Positions 1 through 12,577 of a stretch of 64,000 bases of DNA are shown piece after piece (position 1 is the first letter of the stretch; every line of letters starts with the position of its first letter). The translations under genes were made by a program, and so were the position numbers. Below the pieces are notes generated by a model. That model saw nothing but the letters and a program-made list of their open reading frames with translations. It searched no databases and had not been told where the DNA came from. The DNA lies in assembly GCA_964019055.1 (NCBI GenBank), contig OZ025212.1, forward strand, positions 8,671,109 through 8,735,108, given 5' to 3'. This stretch comes from Anthopleura xanthogrammica. Its lineage: Eukaryota; Cnidaria; Anthozoa; Actiniaria; Actiniidae.

Positions 1-1036
1 CAAAGTTAGGCACTTTACGATTTTAAAATTTGCCAATTTTGATCACGGAAATGGATTGCTGTCACGATTCTACCTATACATGGTCACGTTTATCTTGTGA
101 AAATTCGGCAGTCTTCCCCTAGTTTTGGTGCCCGCGCATGCGCAGCTACAAAGTTAGGCACTTTACGATTTTGGAATTTCTCAATTTTGATCACGGAAAT
201 GGATTGCTGGCACGATTCTACCTATACATGGTCACGTTTATCTTGTGAAAATTCGGCAGTCTTCCCCTAGTTTTGGTGCCCGCGCATGCGCAGCTGCAAA
301 GATAAGCACTTTACGATTTTGGAATTTGCCAATTTTGATCACCGAAATGGATTGCTGGCACGAATCTACCTATACATGGTCACGTTTATCTTGTGAAAAT
401 TCGGCAGTCTTCCCCTAGTTTTGGTGCCCGCGCATGCGCAGCTACAAAGATAAGCACTTTACGATTTTGGAATTTGCCAATTTTGATCACGGAAATGGAT
501 TGCTGGCACGATTCTACCTATACATGGTCACGTTTATCTTGTGAAAATTCGGCAGTCTTCCCCTAGTTTTGGTGCCCGCGCATGTGCAGCTACAAAGTTA
601 GGCACTTTACGATTTTGGAATTTGCCAATTTTGATCACGGAAATGGATTGCTGGCACGATTCTACCTATACATGGTCACGTTTATCTTGTGAAAATTCGG
701 TAGTCTTCCCCAAGTTTTGGTGCACGCGCATGCGCAGCTACAAAGTTAGGCACTTTACGATTTTGGAATTTGCCAATTTTGATCACGGAAATGGATTGCT
801 GGCACGATTCTACCTATACATGGTCACGTTTATCTTGTGAAAATTCGGTAGTCTTCCCCTAGTTTTGGTGCCCGCGCATGTGCAGCTACAAAGTTAGGCA
901 CTTTACGATTTTGGAATTTGCCAATTTTGTTCACGGAAATGGATTGCTGGCACGATTCTACCTATACATGGTCACGTTTATCTTGTGAAAATTCGGTAGT
1001 CTTCCCCTAGTTTTGGTGCCCGCGCATGCGCAGCTA

Positions 1037-2664
1037 CAAAGTTAGGCACTTTACGATTTTGGAATTTCTCAATTTTGATCACGGAAATGGATTGCTGGCA
1101 CGATTCTACCTATACATGGTCACGTTTATCTTGTGAAAATTCGGCAGTCTTCCCCTAGTTTTGGTGCCCGCGCATGCGCAGCTACAAAGATAAGCACTTT
1201 ACGATTTTGGAATTTGCCAATTTTGATCACGGAAATGGATTGCTGGCACGATTCTACCTTTACATGGTCACGTTTATCTTGTGAAAATTCGGCAGTCTTC
1301 CCCTAGTTTTGGTGCCCGCGCATGCGCAGCTACAAAGATAAGCACTTTACGATTTTGGAATTTGCCAATTTTGATCACGGAAATGGATTGCTGGCACGAT
1401 TCTACCTATACATGGTCACGTTTATCTTGTGAAAATTCGGCAGTCTTCCCCTAGTTTTGGTGCCCGCGCATGCGCAGCTACAAAGATAAGCACTTTACGA
1501 TTTTGGAATTTGCCAATTTTGATCACGGAAATGGATTGCTGGCACGATTCTACCTATACATGGTCACGTTTATCTTGTGAAAATTCGGTAGTCTTCCCCT
1601 AGTTTTGGTGCCCGCGCATGCGCAGCTACAAAGTTAGGCACTTTACGATTTTGGAATTTCTCAATTTTGATCACGGAAATGGATTGCTGGCACGATTCTA
1701 CCTATACATGGTCACGTTTATCTTTTGAAAATTCGGCAGTCTTCCCCTAGTTTTGGTGCCCGCGCATGCGCAGCTACAAAGATAAGCACTTTACGATTTT
1801 GGAATTTGCCAATTTTGATCACGGAAATGGATTGCTGGCACGATTCTACCTTTACATGGTCACGTTTATCTTGTGAAAATTCGGCAGTCTTCCCCTAGTT
1901 TTGGTGCCCGCGCATGCGCAGCTACAAAGATAAGCACTTTACGATTTTGGAATTTGCCAATTTTGATCACGGAAATGGATTGCTGGCACGATTCTACCTA
2001 TACATGGTCACGTTTATCTTGTGAAAATTCGGCAGTCTTCCCCTAGTTTTGGTGCCCGCGCATGCGCAGCTACAAAGATAAGCACTTTACGATTTTGGAA
2101 TTTGCCAATTTTGATCACGGAAATGGATTGCTGGCACGATTCTACCTATACATGGTCACGTTTATCTTGTGAAAATTCGGTAGTCTTCCCCTAGTTTTGG
2201 TGCCCGCGCATGCGCAGCTACAAAGTTAGGCACTTTACGATTTTGGAATTTCTCAATTTTGATCACGGAAATGGATTGCTGGCACGATTCTACCTATACA
2301 TGGTCACGTTTATCTTTTGAAAATTCGGCAGTCTTCCCCTAGTTTTGGTGCCCGCGCATGCGCAGCTACAAAGATAAGCACTTTACGATTTTGGAATTTG
2401 CCAATTTTGATCACGGAAATGGATTGCTGGCACGATTCTACCTTTACATGGTCACGTTTATCTTGTGAAAATTCGGCAGTCTTCCCCTAGTTTTGGTGCC
2501 CGCGCATGCGCAGCTACAAAGATAAGCACTTTACGATTTTGGAATTTGCCAATTTTGATCACGGAAATGGATTGCTGGCACGATTCTACCTATACATGGT
2601 CACGTTTATCTTGTGAAAATTCGGCAGTCTTCCCCTAGTTTTGGTGCCCGCGCATGCGCAGCTA
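1037..2664. repeat. 592-bp four-monomer HOR, 2.75 copies
   Basis: Monomers cycle as: 'gttaggc + ctcaa' (1037, 1629, 2221); 'gataagc + cctttacatgg' (1185, 1777, 2369); plain 'gataagc' (1333, 1925, 2517); and 'gataagc + ggtagtc' (1481, 2073). Copies two and three also share 'cttttgaaaa' in the first monomer where copy one has 'cttgtgaaaa', so copy three probably derives from copy two. The third copy lacks its last monomer. Confidence 0.85.
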
Positions 2665-3848
2665 CAAAGTTAGGCACTTTACGATTTTGGAATTTCTCAA
2701 TTTTGATCATGGAAATGGATTGCTGGCACGATTCTACCTATACATGGTCACGTTTATCTTGTGAAAATTCGGCAGTCTTCCCCTAGTTTTGGTGCCCGCG
2801 CATGCGCAGCTACAAAGTTAGGCACTTTACGATTTTGGAATTTCTCAATTTTGATCACGGAAATGGATTGCTGGCACGATTCTACCTATACATGGTCACG
2901 TTTATCTTGTGAAAATTCGGCAGTCTTCCCCTAGTTTTGGTGCCCGCGCATGCGCAGCTACAAAGATAAGCACTTTACGATTTTGGAATTTGCCAATTTT
3001 GATCACGGAAATGGATTGCTGGCACGATTCTACCTTTACATGGTCACGTTTATCTTGTGAAAATTCGGCAGTCTTCCCCTAGTTTTGGTGCCCGCGCATG
3101 CGCAGCTACAAAAATAAGCACTTTACGATTTTGGAATTTGCCAATTTTGATCACGGAAATGGATTGCTGGCACGATTCTACCTATACATGGTCACGTTTA
3201 TCTTGTGAAAATTCGGCAGTCTTCCCCTAGTTTTGGTGCCCGCGCATGCGCAGCTACAAAGTTAGGCACTTTACGATTTTGGAATTTCTCAATTTTGATC
3301 ATGGAAATGGATTGCTGGCACGATTCTACCTATACATGGTCACGTTTATCTTGTGAAAATTCGGCAGTCTTCCCCTAGTTTTGGTGCCCGCGCATGCGCA
3401 GCTACAAAGTTAGGCACTTTACGATTTTGGAATTTCTCAATTTTGATCACGGAAATGGATTGCTGGCACGATTCTACCTATACATGGTCACGTTTATCTT
3501 GTGAAAATTCGGCAGTCTTCCCCTAGTTTTGGTGCCCGCGCATGCGCAGCTACAAAGATAAGCACTTTACGATTTTGGAATTTGCCAATTTTGATCACGG
3601 AAATGGATTGCTGGCACGATTCTACCTATACATGGTCACGTTTATCTTGTGAAAATTCGGCAGTCTTCCCCTAGTTTTGGTGCCCGCGCATGCGCAGCTA
3701 CAAAGATAAGCACTTTACGATTTTGGAATTTGCCAATTTTGATCACGGAAATGGATTGCTGGCACGATTCTACCTTTACATGGTCACGTTTATCTTGTGA
3801 AAATTCGGCAGTCTTCCCCTAGTTTTGGTGCCCGCGCATGCGCAGCTA
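2665..3848. repeat. 592-bp four-monomer HOR, two imperfect copies
   Basis: Two 'ctcaa' monomers, the first with 'gatcatgg', are followed by two 'ataagc' monomers (2665-3256 and 3257-3848). The two last monomers appear in opposite order in the second copy: 'cctttacatgg' is third in copy one and fourth in copy two. An exchange between copies, or two separate steps, is therefore needed to explain the block. Confidence 0.65.
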
Positions 3849-4883
3849 CAAAGTTAGGCACTTTACGATTTTGGAATTTGCCAATTTTGATCACGGAAAT
3901 GGATTGCTGGCACGATTCTACCTATACATGGTCACGTTTATCTTGTGAAAATTCGGCAGTCTTCCCCTAGTTTTGGTGCCCGCGCATGCGCAGCTACAAA
4001 GTTAGGCACTTTACGATTTTGGAATTTGCCAATTTTGATCACAGAAATGGATTGCTGGTACGATTCTACCTAAAATGGTCACGTTTATCTTGTGAAAATT
4101 CGGCAGTCTTCCCCTAGTTTTGGTGCCCGCGCATGCGCAGCTACAAAGATAAGCACTTTACGATTTTGGAATTTGCCAATTTTGATCACGGAAATAGATT
4201 GCTGGCACGATTCTACCTATACATGGTCACGTTTATCTTGTGAAAATTCGGCAGTCTTCCCCTAGTTTTGGTGCCCGCGCATGCGCAGCTACAAAGTTAG
4301 GCACTTTACGATTTTGGAATTTGCCAATTTTGATCACGGAAATGGATTGCTGGCACGATTCTACCTATACATGGTCACGTTTATCTTGTGAAAATTCGGC
4401 AGTCTTCCCCTAGTTTTGGTGCCCGCGCATGCGCAGCTACAAAGTTAGGCACTTTACGATTTTGGAATTTGCCAATTTTGATCACAGAAATGGATTGCTG
4501 GCACGATTCTACCTATACATGGTCACGTTTATCTTGTGAAAATTCGGCAGTCTTCCCCTAGTTTTGGTGCCCGCGCATGCGCAGCTAAAAAGATAAGCAC
4601 TTTACGATTTTGGAATTTGCCAATTTTGATCACGGAAATGGATTGCTGGCACGATTCTACCTATACATGGTCACGTTTATCTTGTGAAAATTCGGCAGCC
4701 TTCCCCTAGTTTTGGTGCCCGCGCATGCGCAGCTACAAAGTTAGGCTCTTTACGATTTTGGAATTTGCCAATTTTGATCACAGAAATGGATTGTTGGCAC
4801 GATTCTACCTATACATGGTCACGTTTATCTTGTGAAAATTCGGCAGTCTTCCCCTAGTTTTGGTGCCCGCGCATGCGCAGCTA

Positions 4884-5031
4884 CAAAGTTAGGCACTTTA
4901 CGATTTTGGAATTTGCCAATTTTGATCACGGAAATGGATTGCTGGCACGATTCTACCTATACATGGTCACGTTTATCTTGTGAAAATTCGGCAGTCTTCC
5001 CCTAGTTTTGGTGCCCGCGCATGCGCAGCTA
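4884..5031. repeat. Representative consensus monomer (148 bp)
   Basis: This copy matches the consensus I used for numbering. In order it contains: 'caaagttagg' (1-10); an AT-rich block with T and A runs (about 18-40) ending in 'gccaatttt' (32-40); a TGATCA palindrome (40-45); three CACG words starting at 44, 63 and 85; 'cttgtgaaaattcggc' (94-109); a pyrimidine run 'cttcccct' (113-120); and a GC-rich end 'gcccgcgcatgcgcag' (130-145). Main variable sites are 'gttaggc' versus 'gataagc' or 'gataggc' (5-11), 'gaatttgcca' versus 'ctca', 'gaca' or 'gaaattgcta' (26-35), 'cacgg' versus 'cacag' (44-48), and 'gctgg' versus 'gcagg' or 'cctgg' (58-62). Stop codons at monomer positions 7, 40, 98 and 120 cover all three forward phases. 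Confidence 0.95.
5016..5027. promoter_or_regulatory. NRF-1 / Erect wing-like palindromic motif (one example; recurs in nearly every monomer)
   Basis: Bases 133-144 of the monomer read CGCGCATGCGCA, which fits the published animal NRF-1 consensus YGCGCAYGCGCR at every position. The inner ten bases form a perfect palindrome. The site recurs about every 148 bp through the window. Exceptions carry single changes such as 'catgtgcag', 'cccacgcatg', 'gcgtatgcg', 'catccgcag', 'catacgcag' or 'atgcggag'. Whether any protein binds here is not known; the match may be incidental to a GC-rich palindrome. Confidence 0.4.
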
Positions 5032-5919
5032 CAAAGTTAGGCACTTTACGATTTTAAAATTTGCCAATTTTGAAAACGGAAATGGATTGCTGGCACGATT
5101 CTACCTATACATGGTCACGTTTATCTTGTGAAAATTCGGCAGTCTTCCCCTAGTTTTGGTGCCCGTGCATGCGCAGCTACAAAGTTAGGCACTTTACGAT
5201 TTTGGAATTTCTCAATTTTGATCACGGAAATGGATTGCTGGCACGATTCTACCTATACATGGTCACGTTTATCTTGTGAAAATTCGGCAGTCTTCCCCTA
5301 GTTTTGGTGCCCGCGCATGCGCAGCTACAAAGTTAGGCACTTTACGATTTTGGAATTTCTCAATTTTGATCACGGAAATGGATTGCTGGCACGATTCTAC
5401 CTATACATGGTCACGTTTATCTTGTGAAAATTCGGCAGTCTTCCCCTAGTTTTGGTGCCCGCGCATGCGCAGCTACAAAGATAAGCACTTTACGATTTTG
5501 GAATTTGCCAATTTTGATCACGGAAATGGATTGCTGGCACGATTCTACCTATACATGGTCACGTTTATCTTGTGAAAATTCGGCAGTCTTCCCCTAGTTT
5601 TGGTGCCCGCGCATGCGCAGCTACAAAGATAAGCACTTTACGATTTTGGAATTTGCCAATTTTGATCACGGAAATGGATTGCTGGCACGATTCTACCTTT
5701 ACATGGTCACGTTTATCTTGTGAAAATTCGGCAGTCTTCCCCTAGTTTTGGTGCCCGCGCATGCGCAGCTACAAAGTTAGGCACTTTACGATTTTGGAAT
5801 TTGCCAATTTTGATAACGGAAATGGATTGCTGGCACGATTCTACCTATACATGGTCACGTTTATCTTGTGAAAATTCGGCAGTCTTCCCCTAGTTTTGGT
5901 GCCCGCGCATGCGCAGCTA

Positions 5920-8730
5920 CAAAGTTAGGCACTTTACGATTTTGGAATTTGCCAATTTTGATCACAGAAATGGATTGCTGGTACGATTCTACCTAAAATG
6001 GTCACGTTTATCTTGTGAAAATTCGGCAGTCTTCCCCTAGTTTTGGTGCCCGCGCATGCGCAGCTACAAAGATAAGCACTTTACGATTTTGGAATTTGCC
6101 AATTTTGATCACGGAAATAGATTGCTGGCACGATTCTACCTATACATGGTCACGTTTATCTTGTGAAAATTCGGCAGTCTTCCCCTAGTTTTGGTGCCCG
6201 CGCATGCGCAGCTACAAAGTTAGGCACTTTACGATTTTGGAATTTGCCAATTTTGATCACAGAAATGGATTGCTGGCACGATTCTACCTATACATGGTCA
6301 CGTTTATCTTGTGAAAATTCGGCAGTCTTCCCCTAGTTTTGGTGCCCGCGCATGCGCAGCTACAAAGTTAGGCACTTTACGATTTTGGAATTTGCCAATT
6401 TTGATCACAGAAATGGATTGTTGGCACGATTCTACCTATACATGGTCACGTTTATCTTGTGAAAATTCGGCAGTCTTCCCCTAGTTTTGGTGCCCGCGCA
6501 TGCGCAGCTACAAAGTTAGGCACTTTACGATTTTGGAATTTGCCAATTTTGATCACGGAAATGGATTGCTGGCACGATTCTACCTATACATGGTCACGTT
6601 TATCTTGTGAAAATTCGGCAGTCTTCCCCTAGTTTTGGTGCCCGCGCATGCGCAGCTACAAAGTTAGGCTCTTTACGATTTTGGAATTTGCCAATTTTGA
6701 TCACAGAAATGGATTGTTGGCACGATTCTACCTATACATGGTCACGTTTATCTTGTGAAAATTCGGCAGTCTTCCCCTAGTTTTGGTGCCCGCGCATGCG
6801 CAGCTACTAAGTTAGGCACTTTACGATTTTGGAATTTGCCAATTTTGATCACAGAAATGGATTGCTGGCACGATTCTACCTATACATGGTCACGTTTATC
6901 TTGTGAAAATTCGGCAGTCTTCCCCTAGTTTTGGTGCCCGCGCATGCGCAGCTACAAAGTTAGGCACTTTACGATTTTGGAATTTGCCAATTTTGATCAC
7001 AGAAATGGATTGTTGGCACGATTCTACCTATACATGGTCACGTTTATCTTGTGAAAATTCGGCAGTCTTCCCCTAGTTTTGGTGCCCGCGCATGCGCAGC
7101 TACAAAGTTAGGCACTTTACGATTTTGGAATTTGCCAATTTTGATCACGGAAATGGATTGCTGGCACGATTCTACCTATACATGGTCACGTTTATCTTGT
7201 GAAAATTCGGCAGTCTTCCCCTAGTTTTGGTGCCCGCGCATGCGCAGCTACAAAGTTAGGCTCTTTACGATTTTGGAATTTGCCAATTTTGATCACAGAA
7301 ATGGATTGTTGGCACGATTCTACCTATACATGGTCACGTTTATCTTGTGAAAATTCGGCAGTCTTCCCCTAGTTTTGGTGCCCGCGCATGCGCAGCTACA
7401 AAGTTAGGCACTTTACGATTTTGGAATTTGCCAATTTTGATCACGGAAATGGATTGCTGGCACGATTCTACCTATACATGGTCACGTTTATCTTGTGAAA
7501 ATTCGGCAGTCTTCCCCTAGTTTTGGTGCCCGCGCATGCGCAGCTACAAAGTTAGGCACTTTACGATTTTAAAATTTGCCAATTTTGATAACGGAAATGG
7601 ATTGCTGGCACGATTCTACCTATACATGGTCACGTTTATCTTGTGAAAATTCGGCAGTCTTCCCCTAGTTTTGGTGCCCGTGCATGCGCAGCTACAAAGT
7701 TAGGCACTTTACGATTTTGGAATTTCTCAATTTTGATCACGGAAATGGATTGCTGGCACGATTCTACCTATACATGGTCACGTTTATCTTGTGAAAATTC
7801 GGCAGTCTTCCCCTAGTTTTGGTGCCCGCGCATGCGCAGCTACAAAGTTAGGCACTTTACGATTTTGGAATTTCTCAATTTTGATCACGGAAATGGATTG
7901 CTGGCACGATTCTACCTATACATGGTCACGTTTATCTTGTGAAAATTCGGCAGTCTTCCCCTAGTTTTGGTGCCCGCGCATGCGCAGCTACAAAGATAAG
8001 CACTTTACGATTTTGGAATTTGCCAATTTTGATCACGGAAATGGATTGCTGGCACGATTCTACCTATACATGGTCACGTTTATCTTGTGAAAATTCGGCA
8101 GTCTTCCCCTAGTTTTGGTGCCCGCGCATGCGCAGCTACAAAGATAAGCACTTTACGATTTTGGAATTTGCCAATTTTGATCACGGAAATGGATTGCTGG
8201 CACGATTCTACCTTTACATGGTCACGTTTATCTTGTGAAAATTCGGCAGTCTTCCCCTAGTTTTGGTGCCCGCGCATGCGCAGCTACAAAGATAAGCACT
8301 TTACGATTTTGGAATTTGCCAATTTTGATCACGGAAATGGATTGCTGGCACGATTCTACCTATACATGGTCACGTTTATCTTGTGAAAATTCGGCAGTCT
8401 TCCCCTAGTTTTGGTGCCCGCGCATGCGCAGCTACAAAGATAAGCACTTTACGATTTTGGAATTTGCCAATTTTGATCACGGAAATGGATTGCTGGCACG
8501 ATTCTACCTTTACATGGTCACGTTTATCTTGTGAAAATTCGGCAGTCTTCCCCTAGTTTTGGTGCCCGCGCATGCGCAGCTACAAAGTTAGGCACTTTAC
8601 GATTTTGGAATTTGCCAATTTTGATCACGGAAATGGATTGCTGGCACGATTCTACCTATACATGGTCACGTTTATCTTGTGAAAATTCGGCAGTCTTCCC
8701 CTAGTTTTGGTGCCCGCGCATGCGCAGCTA
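5920..8730. repeat. 19-monomer HOR unit, 2811 bp, expanded form of the 13-mer
   Basis: This has the same first monomers and the same 'aaaattt + cccgtgc, ctcaa, ctcaa, gataagc, gataagc' end as the 13-mer, but six monomers more. Four of the extra monomers are explained by a repeat of 'gttgg / plain / ggctc-gttgg' monomers (6363-6954 and 6955-7546). Two are explained by duplication of the pair 'gataagc / gataagc + ctttacat' (7991-8286 and 8287-8582). Confidence 0.8.
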
Positions 8731-10801
8731 CAAAGTTAGGCACTTTACGATTTTGGAATTTGCCAATTTTGATCACAGAAATGGATTGCTGGTACGATTC
8801 TACCTAAAATGGTCACGTTTATCTTGTGAAAATTCGGCAGTCTTCCCCTAGTTTTGGTGCCCGCGCATGCGCAGCTACAAAGATAAGCACTTTACGATTT
8901 TGGAATTTGCCAATTTTGATCACGGAAATAGATTGCTGGCACGATTCTACCTATACATGGTCACGTTTATCTTGTGAAAATTCGGCAGTCTTCCCCTAGT
9001 TTTGGTGCCCGCGCATGCGCAGCTACAAAGTTAGGCACTTTACGATTTTGGAATTTGCCAATTTTGATCACAGAAATGGATTGCTGGCACGATTCTACCT
9101 ATACATGGTCACGTTTATCTTGTGAAAATTCGGCAGTCTTCCCCTAGTTTTGGTGCCCGCGCATGCGCAGCTACAAAGTTAGGCACTTTACGATTTTGGA
9201 ATTTGCCAATTTTGATCACAGAAATGGATTGTTGGCACGATTCTACCTATACATGGTCACGTTTATCTTGTGAAAATTCGGCAGTCTTCCCCTAGTTTTG
9301 GTGCCCGCGCATGCGCAGCTACAAAGTTAGGCACTTTACGATTTTGGAATTTGCCAATTTTGATCACGGAAATGGATTGCTGGCACGATTCTACCTATAC
9401 ATGGTCACGTTTATCTTGTGAAAATTCGGCAGTCTTCCCCTAGTTTTGGTGCCCGCGCATGCGCAGCTACAAAGTTAGGCACTTTACGATTTTGGAATTT
9501 GCCAATTTTGATCACAGAAATGGATTGCTGGCACGATTCTACCTATACATGGTCACGTTTATCTTGTGAAAATTCGGCAGTCTTCCCCTAGTTTTGGTGC
9601 CCGCGCATGCGCAGCTAAAAAGATAAGCACTTTACGATTTTGGAATTTGCCAATTTTGATCACGGAAATGGATTGCTGGCACGATTCTACCTATACATGG
9701 TCACGTTTAGCTTGTGAAAATTCGGCAGCCTTCCCCTAGTTTTGGTGCCCGCGCATGCGCAGCTACAAAGTTAGGCTCTTTACGATTTTGGAATTTGCCA
9801 ATTTTGATCACAGAAATGGATTGTTGGCACGATTCTACCTATACATGGTCACGTTTATCTTGTGAAAATTCGGCAGTCTTCCGCTAGTTTTGGTGCCCGC
9901 GCATGCGCAGCTACAAAGTGAGGCACTTTACGATTGTGGAATTTGCCAATTTTGATCACGGAAATGGATTGCTGGCACGATTCTACCTATACATGGTCAC
10001 GTTTATCTTGTGAAAATTCGGCAGTCTTCCCCTAGTTTTGGTGCCCGCGCATGCGCAGCTACAAAGTTAGGCACTTTACGATTTTGGAATTTGCCAATTT
10101 TGATCACAGAAATGGATTGCTGGCACGATTCTACCTATACATGGTCACGTTTATCTTGTGAAAATTCGGCAGTCTTCCCCTAGTTTTGGTGCCCGCGCAT
10201 GCGCAGCTACAAAGATAAGCACTTTACGATTTTGGAATTTGCCAATTTTGATCACGGAAATAGATTGCTGGCACGATTCTACCTATACATGGTCACGTTT
10301 ATCTTGTGAAAATTCGGCAGTCTTCCCCTAGTTTTGGTGCCCGCGCATGCGCAGCTACAAAGTTAGGCACTTTACGATTTTGCAATTTGCCAATTTTGAT
10401 ATCAGAAATGGATTGTTGGCACGATTCTACCTATACATGGTCACGTTTATCTTGTGAAAATTCGGCAGTCTTCCCCTAGTTTTGGTGCCCGCGCATGCGC
10501 AGCTACAAAGTTAGGCACTTTACGATTTTGGAATTTGCCAATTTTGATCACGAAAATGGATTGCTGGCACGATTCTACCTATACATGGTCACGTTTATCT
10601 TGTGAAAATTCGGCAGTCTTCCCCTAGTTTTGGTGCCCGCGCATGCGCAGCTTCAAAGTTAGGCACTTTACGATTTTGGAATTTGCCAATTTTGATCACA
10701 GAAATGGATTGCTGGTACGATTCTACCTATACATGGTCACGTTTATCTTGTGAAAATTCGGCAGTCTTCCCCTAGTTTTGGTGCCCGCGCATGCGCAGCT
10801 A
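8731..10801. repeat. Third, diverging copy of the 13/19-monomer HOR
   Basis: It starts with the same 147-bp 'cctaaaatgg' monomer and the 'aaatagatt' monomer (8878). Like the first unit it holds the 'gctaaaaagataag...ggcagcc' monomer (9618; compare 4588) followed by 'ggctc...gttgg' (9766). It then departs from both earlier copies, and the 'ctcaa' monomers that close them are absent. Private changes include 'aaagtgagg' and 'gattgtgg' near 9917-9940. Confidence 0.7.
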
Positions 10802-12133
10802 CAAAGATAAGCACTTTACGATTTTGGAATTTGCCAATTTTGATCACGGAAATGGATTGATGGCACGATTCTACCTATACATGGTCACGTTTATCTTGTG
10901 AAAATTCGGCAGTCTTCCCCTAGTTTTGGTGCCCGCGCATGTGCAGCTACAAAGTTAGGCACTTTACGAGTTTGGAATTTGCCAATTTTGATCACAAAAA
11001 TGGATTGCTGGCACGATTCTACCTATACATGGTCACGTTTATCTTGTGAAAATTCGGCAGTCTTCCCCTAGTTTTTGTGCCCGCGCATGCGCAGCTACAA
11101 AGATAAGCACTTTACGATTTTGGAATTTGCCAATTTTGATCACGGAAATGGATTGCTGGCACGATTCTACCTATACATGGTCACGTTTATCTTGTGAAAA
11201 TTCGGCAGTCTTCCCCTAGTTTTGGTGCCCGCGCATGCGCAGCTACAAAGATAAGCACTTTACGATTTTGGAATTTGCCAATTTTGATCACGGAAATGGA
11301 TTGATGGCACGATTCTACCTATACATGGTCACGTTTATCTTGTGAAAATTCGGCAGTCTTCCCCTAGTTTTGGTGCCCGCGCATGTGCAGCTACAAAGTT
11401 AGGCACTTTACGAGTTTGGAATTTGCCAATTTTGATCACAAAAATGGATTGCTGGCACGATTCTACCTATACATGGTCACGTTTATCTTGTGAAAATTCG
11501 GCAGTCTTCCCCTAGTTTTTGTGCCCGCGCATGCGCAGCTACAAAGATAAGCACTTTACGATTTTGGAATTTGCCAATTTTGATCACGGAAATGGATTGC
11601 TGGCACGATTCTACCTATACATGGTCACGTTTATCTTGTGAAAATTCGGCAGTCTTCCCCTAGTTTTGGTGCCCGCGCATGCGCAGCTACAAAGTTAGGC
11701 ACTTTACGATTTTGGAATTTGCCAATTTTGATCACGGAAATGGATTGCTGGCACGATTCTACCTATACATGGTCACGTTTATCTTGTGAAAATTCGGCAG
11801 TCTTCCCCTAGTTTTGGTGCCCGCGCATGTGCAGCTACAAAGTTAGGCACTTTACGAGTTTGGAATTTGCCAATTTTGATCACAAAAATGGATTGCTGGC
11901 ACGATTCTACCTATACATGGTCACGTTTATCTTGTGAAAATTCGGCAGTCTTCCCCTAGTTTTTGTGCCCGCGCATGCGCAGCTACAAAGATAAGCACTT
12001 TACGATTTTGGAATTTGCCAATTTTGATCACGGAAATGGATTGCTGGCACGATTCTACCTATACATGGTCACGTTTATCTTGTGAAAATTCGGCAGTCTT
12101 CCCCTAGTTTTGGTGCCCGCGCATGCGCAGCTA
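10802..12133. repeat. 444-bp three-monomer HOR, three copies
   Basis: The marker 'acgagtttgg...cacaaaaatgg...tttttgtgcc' recurs exactly 444 bp apart, with 'gag' at 10968, 11412 and 11856. Each marked monomer is preceded by one ending 'catgtgcag' and followed by a plain 'gataagc' monomer. In the third copy the first monomer (11690) is 'gttaggc' type and lacks 'gattgatgg', so it was replaced or converted. Confidence 0.88.
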
Positions 12134-12577
12134 CAAAGTTAGGCACTTTACGATTTTGGAATTTGCCAATTTTGATCACGGAAATGGATTGCTGGCACGA
12201 TTCTACCTATACATGGTCACGTTTATCTTGTGAAAATTCGGCAGTCTTCCCCTAGTTTTGGTGCCCGCGCATGCGCAGCTACAAAGATAAGCACTTTACG
12301 ATTTTGGAATTTGCCAATTTTGATCACGGAAATCGATTGCTGGCACGCTTCTACCTATACATGGTCACGTTTATCTTGTGAAAATTCGGCAGTGTTCCCC
12401 TAGTTTTTGTGCCCGCGCATGCGCAGCTACAAAGATAAGCACTATACGATTTTGGAATTTGCCAATTTTGATCACGGAAATGGATTGCTGGCACGATTCT
12501 ACCTATACATGGTCACGTTTATCTTGTGAAAATTCGGCAGTCTTCCCCTAGTTTTGGTGCCCGCGCATGCGCTGCTA

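Larger units (their letters stand above)
3997..5919. repeat. 13-monomer HOR unit, 1923 bp
   Basis: The unit starts with a 147-bp monomer carrying 'cacag', 'ggtacg' and the shortened 'cctaaaatgg', followed by a 'gataagc + aaatagatt' monomer. It passes through 'ggctc...gttgg' (4736), an 'aaaattt + cccgtgc' monomer (5032), two 'ctcaa' monomers (5180, 5328) and two 'gataagc' monomers. The same 147-bp marker begins the next unit at 5920 and a third at 8731. Confidence 0.85.

Noticed and set aside
1..148. First monomer as a true array edge, since it begins exactly at 'caaag' and has private changes ('gtcacgattc', 'ttttaaaatt').
   Set aside because: The phase is only my choice of start, and the monomer is full length and not decayed. 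The window simply begins inside the array.
541..840. 99-codon open frame on the + strand with a GTG start.
   Set aside because: It spans two monomers of the satellite in two different phases, has no ATG at its start, and exists only because one TAG was lost at 712. No family resemblance, no signal peptide and no conservation between monomers.
4944..4957. RNA polymerase III B-box or tRNA-derived SINE origin, from 'ggcacgattctacc'.
   Set aside because: It resembles a T-loop but lacks the key TTC of the B-box (GWTCRANNC), and I see no A-box or tRNA-like fold upstream.
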